Origin: Lasioglossum baleicum
Lineage: Eukaryota > Arthropoda > Insecta > Hymenoptera > Halictidae
Reading direction: 5' to 3'
DNA: 64,000 nucleotides
Assembly: GCF_051020765.1 (NCBI RefSeq)
Contig: NC_134930.1
Location: 10,106,001-10,170,000 of the forward strand
The position numbers and the translations under genes are program-made. Below are positions 60,597 through 64,000 of the stretch, piece after piece. Positions within the stretch are counted from its first letter, which is position 1; each line of letters begins with the position of its first letter. Below the pieces are notes generated by a model that worked only from the letters and a program-made list of their open reading frames with translations, was not told the DNA's origin and did not search any database.

Positions 60597-61878
60597 TCGT
60601 ACGATTGAAAAACTTTTGTGAGATTAGATAAGTTAATAGATATTGTGCTCCTGTCTGGATTTCATTAAGATAAGATATGCCACAATATCGCACAGATACA
60701 ATTTTTGGGAATCTCTGATTTTCTTTCAATAGATGTCAATAATTCATTTTGTTAATCTTTCGTTCTGTGAAATTATTATTTCACCAAACTTGAAGATGCT
60801 ACGGTTTTGGAGACTTTTTAATGTTTATTTGTACTACTGACTCGCGTGTGTCCTCATGTTTTGAAAGTTGATTCCCCACAGGGTTTGTTGATTTCTAGAT
60901 TAAAATGTTCTCGAATCTTTCACGATTATTAAAACGTGGACGAATAACATTCAGGAGAGGTGCTCTATCGCTTTGTCACGGATTGTATTACTTTTCTTCG
61001 AACTGGAAGAAATAAGTGAAAGAAGATCAGATTGTCCCAGCGTCAAAAGATAGCTATCACAAATGTTTCACATTTCTTTCGGAAACACGGAATTGCGAGA
61101 ACGTTGCCAGTGGACACAACGTCAAATCCAGAGGCAGGTACAAACACGAGGAAGATCCCAGTGCGCAAATATGGCGGGTATCTGGTGGACAACATATATT
61201 TGCCACTTTATCTTTGAGAGTCACGCGAAATTGTGTACTTGCGCCAGGAAACGGACACGAAGATAATAAAACCAAAACATTTGGTTTACGAGTTCGCGTT
61301 TATCATTATAACAAATTCCAGGTTGTATTCCGCGAGACTACATTTTAAATAATTTCTCGCCAGGATATTTTTTCCGCGACCCTCTTTCATCAGAAAATGT
61401 CATGGCAAATGCTTTTAACAACTCCCGAGGTTTTATGATGAAAATTTTACTTTTTGTTTCCACTATTTTCCGTTATTAACTTTTTAATAATGAAATGGAA
61501 ATTTCTGTACGGAGCACTTTGATAAAGGTGTAGGAGAGTGTTACAGTGGAAAGCATTATGTACATATACGAAATATTTAATTTAACGAATAAACAAATTG
61601 TTTATGTACTGCATGTAGTAAATATTTAAATTGATATAATACTTAAAGACATAGAATAAGATGGTGGAGTGTACAAGAATGAAATATTTTCCATGAAATA
61701 TGAGAAGATCAAAATTCAGCTCCTGACGTTCAAGAAACTTTTCATTAATTTCTATTGTCACTTTCTTTGTTTAATTCCTTTTCATTTCTGTGTATATTTG
61801 TTTAAATATTTTCTTGAAATATTCGCTACTGAAACATTAAAAGACCAAAATCTGTGGAGTACACTTGATACTTTAAGA
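60597..61878. other. Upstream flank of gene D; no gene recognised
   Basis: A mildly CpG-rich stretch at 60950-61350 carries a 110-codon plus frame (61016-61348) with no recognised motif and overlapping frames on both strands, so it is not called. Confidence 0.45.
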
Positions 61879-62380
61879 CAGAGTTGGTCATTAATCAATT
61901 AAAATTTTAACCAAGATTGATTGATTAATGTGTACGATCAATCATACTCTTTTCTTAAGAAAGGTAATCAATCATACTCTTTTCTTAAGAAAGGTAATCA
62001 TTCATCAATCCATCAAAAATGGACAATTGATTCAATCGATTGATGTAGTTAATCGTCAATCGTTGATTAAAAATAGAAATCATCACAAAATCGGAGACTG
62101 ATTTAATCAATTGTTGAAGTTAATCGCCACACGGTCTATCCATAAATTGTAGTAAGGAGAGAGAGAGAGACAGAGAGCGCAGAGATGGAGAATTTTGACA
62201 GAAATATATCTCAACACAAAACTCGGTTTACATTTTTTTCAGTATGCATACAGTTTTGATTCCGTATTTCATATCGAAATTTCAGCAGTTAATCATTAAT
62301 CAATTATCCAATTAACGACTAAAGTAGGAGTTTAATTGTTAATTGCGATTAACGATTGATTAAATTTTTGCCCAACTCTG
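61879..62380. mobile_element. 502-bp hAT-like MITE, second copy of the CAGAGTTGGGCA family
   Basis: Inverted relative to the 59135 copy over most of its length. Ends are CAGAGTTGGTCATTAATC and TTTGCCCAACTCTG. Flanks are CTTTAAGA and CTTTCACA, a degenerate 8-bp duplication (6 of 8). It contains a local duplication of AATCATACTCTTTTCTTAAG and an AG-rich tract. Confidence 0.85.
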
Positions 62381-62388
62381 CTTTCACA

Positions 62389-63604
62389 GGTCATGTTACA
62401 ATTATAGTAAGTAACAAGTATCAAGATCTCAAGATCACTATGAAGGTCAAGATAAACACCAGCATATTGATACAGATAATACCAGTGACATAACTTTGTT
62501 ATTTTTTAATCAGTTGTTTATAAAACTTCGACCGATTTATTTGTGGCATTTTTCTGGCTAAAATGAGACCAAAAAACAACACAATATGGATGACCTTGGA
62601 TCGAACTATTTACTCTATAATAATAATTATCTCTATAATAGTTTATGCCAAAAACAAAAGTACCTTCAAGAATAAGTATGATCAAAAATATAGGCATCCA
62701 CTAAAAATTTCAATTGTAATCTGTACAGAGCTGTCCAAGGTTACTATAAGGTCAAACAAATACAGTCATCGTGTACTCTCTTCTATGTATTTCCCATCAC
62801 TTATGTCGCAAACATTTTCTCGTATGATCCCTAATTTTCAGTTAACGGAATTTTGAGCAGAAAACGGTTTTTTTCAAAGCACTTTGCGGCGTTTGCGTTT
62901 TGAAACGCGATGATTGCCTCCATCTGTTAAATTAAGGGACTTCTCGGTAAAGACGTTGGCGAGCATCGCTCGTTAGTGAAATTTTTCCCGCGATCAATGG
63001 AGTCGTGCAGTCTTTTTCCCCGTTAAATGCTTTAGTGGTGTTATTAGCGGAATCGGAGAGAGGGTGAGGGGGTTGTGATCATGGCACCAGCTATATAGTC
63101 GACGGCTTTACGTGTTCTTTACGAGTTCAGCGTGTTTTTGCGCCGGGTCACGTTCCTTCGTCTTTTTCCTTTCTCAATTTTTACTTGCAGCGGGCGAGTC
63201 GTTAGAAAATAAAAAGTATCCTACACGAACGAAAATGAATTACTTGCGCGTGCACGCCGCTGCCATGCCGGCTAGACTAGGTCTAATCGATTACGTGCTC
63301 CGATGGAAAATTATTATATATCACCGATTACGTCGTTTGCCGCTGATGGAAAAAGCGGCTGACGCGTCGCTAACGAGTTAATTATAACGAAAACTTTATT
63401 ATCACTGATTATTCGCGCCCCCTGTTCGCCGGGGACTGTCAGTTTCGCGTTACAATTTCTTCATTTTACCACAGAATATGAGAAAAATACATTGTTCAAG
63501 TTTTTTTGGGAACGGTTTTGTTTTTATCAAACCGGAAACGGAAGCAGAACAGATGAAAACTGTTAAATTTTGGTACAATTGATTCGCAAACGTCGAATTC
63601 TTTT
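62389..63604. other. No gene recognised; CpG-rich stretch at 62870-63430
   Basis: An 89-codon frame at 63112-63381 crosses a plausible splice acceptor (TTTTTACTTGCAG, 63178-63190) but shows no family resemblance. It may be promoter or first-exon territory of a gene beyond the window; unsupported here. Confidence 0.35.
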
Positions 63605-64000
63605 TTACCAAGCTTATATTAGCTTGCCGACTTGTTGTTGTTGTATGCGTCAAATCTTTTAATCGAATTTTAAACCACTTCCCGATGAGCTAGAAACTTG
63701 AAACTTTAAACATAGCTCAGAACTGGATGACAATGCAATATTAAAATGCTAATTTCTAAAAAAAACGGGCGTTTAGGAGAAAAAAATTTAAATATTAACC
63801 GTCACACTTCACCGCGCGACGCTCAGTAGTACGTCATCAAGTTCAGCGATCCCCACTCCGCGCGCCAGCGCACCCTACTCCACTACGTGTTTCCACTCCG
63901 ACTCATCCCCACTCCACTGACCCACTTCGCACCGAAGGAGCTCGGTATGGTGTTCCGTTCATACAGTTCCATTTCGTAAAATTTCGGACTCTATAAAGAG
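63605..64000. mobile_element. Second copy of the CCACGCTTATATTA repeat, cut by the window end
   Basis: Begins CCAAGCTTATATTAGCTTGC and runs in parallel with 53037-53680 (blocks AATCGAATTTTAAACCACTT, AACTGGATGACAATGCAATA, GAAGGAGCTCGGT), with a deletion around 63905 relative to the first copy. Confidence 0.8.

Noticed and set aside
61016..61348. 110-codon plus-strand frame upstream of gene D
   Set aside because: Several overlapping frames in three phases and no recognised motif; not enough to call a gene.
63178..63381. Possible coding exon after a TTTTTACTTGCAG acceptor
   Set aside because: No homology and no matching donor or upstream exon could be identified inside the window.

Overview
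This window looks like nuclear DNA from an insect, most likely a hymenopteran (ant, wasp or bee). It has AT-rich non-coding DNA with scattered CpG-rich islands, short introns with ordinary GT-AG signals, and very many small DNA transposons. Its only recognisable host genes are trypsin-fold serine endopeptidases of insect midgut type. The hymenopteran placement is an impression from protein style and base composition, not a search result.

Four complete seven-exon genes for secreted S1-family serine proteases lie on the minus strand: A (14005-19182), B (21471-25182), C (27339-31003) and D (56061-60533). I rebuilt them exon by exon. All four share intron positions and phases (1, 0, 2, 0, 0, 0), a signal peptide, a short propeptide ending in Arg, the IVNG or IING activation site, an intact His-Asp-Ser triad and three disulfide pairs. 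Each has a TATA box close upstream of its ATG. They are probably digestive zymogens secreted into the gut and activated by cleavage after Arg. The specificity pocket has Gly189 with Thr or Ser at 226 and Ala or Ser at 216, which suggests an elastase-like preference for small residues. B and C are a recent tandem duplication (unit about 5.2 kb, proteins about 92% identical). B has lost the near-invariant oxyanion-hole Gly193 (now Ser). D is more diverged (His190, Lys192, Phe141) and uses a GC-AG intron.

Layout: 1-14 kb holds no host gene that I can recognise, but has a 118-bp tandem array, a dead non-LTR retrotransposon, a dead Tc1-like transposase, MITEs and other repeats. 14-31 kb is the A-B-C protease cluster. 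31-56 kb is a gene desert of nested MITEs, long foldback palindromes and CpG-rich islands. 56-60.5 kb is gene D. 60.5-64 kb is again non-coding, ending inside a second copy of a roughly 1-kb repeat seen at 53-54 kb.

Mobile DNA is the second theme. Several elements have exact target-site duplications: TA (Tc1/mariner-like), TTAA (piggyBac-like) and 8 bp (hAT-like). Two insertions can be checked against an empty site elsewhere in this same window. A small repeat family keeps a hammerhead-ribozyme-like core whose central stem shows compensatory changes between copies. I saw no CRISPR, tRNA or rRNA.
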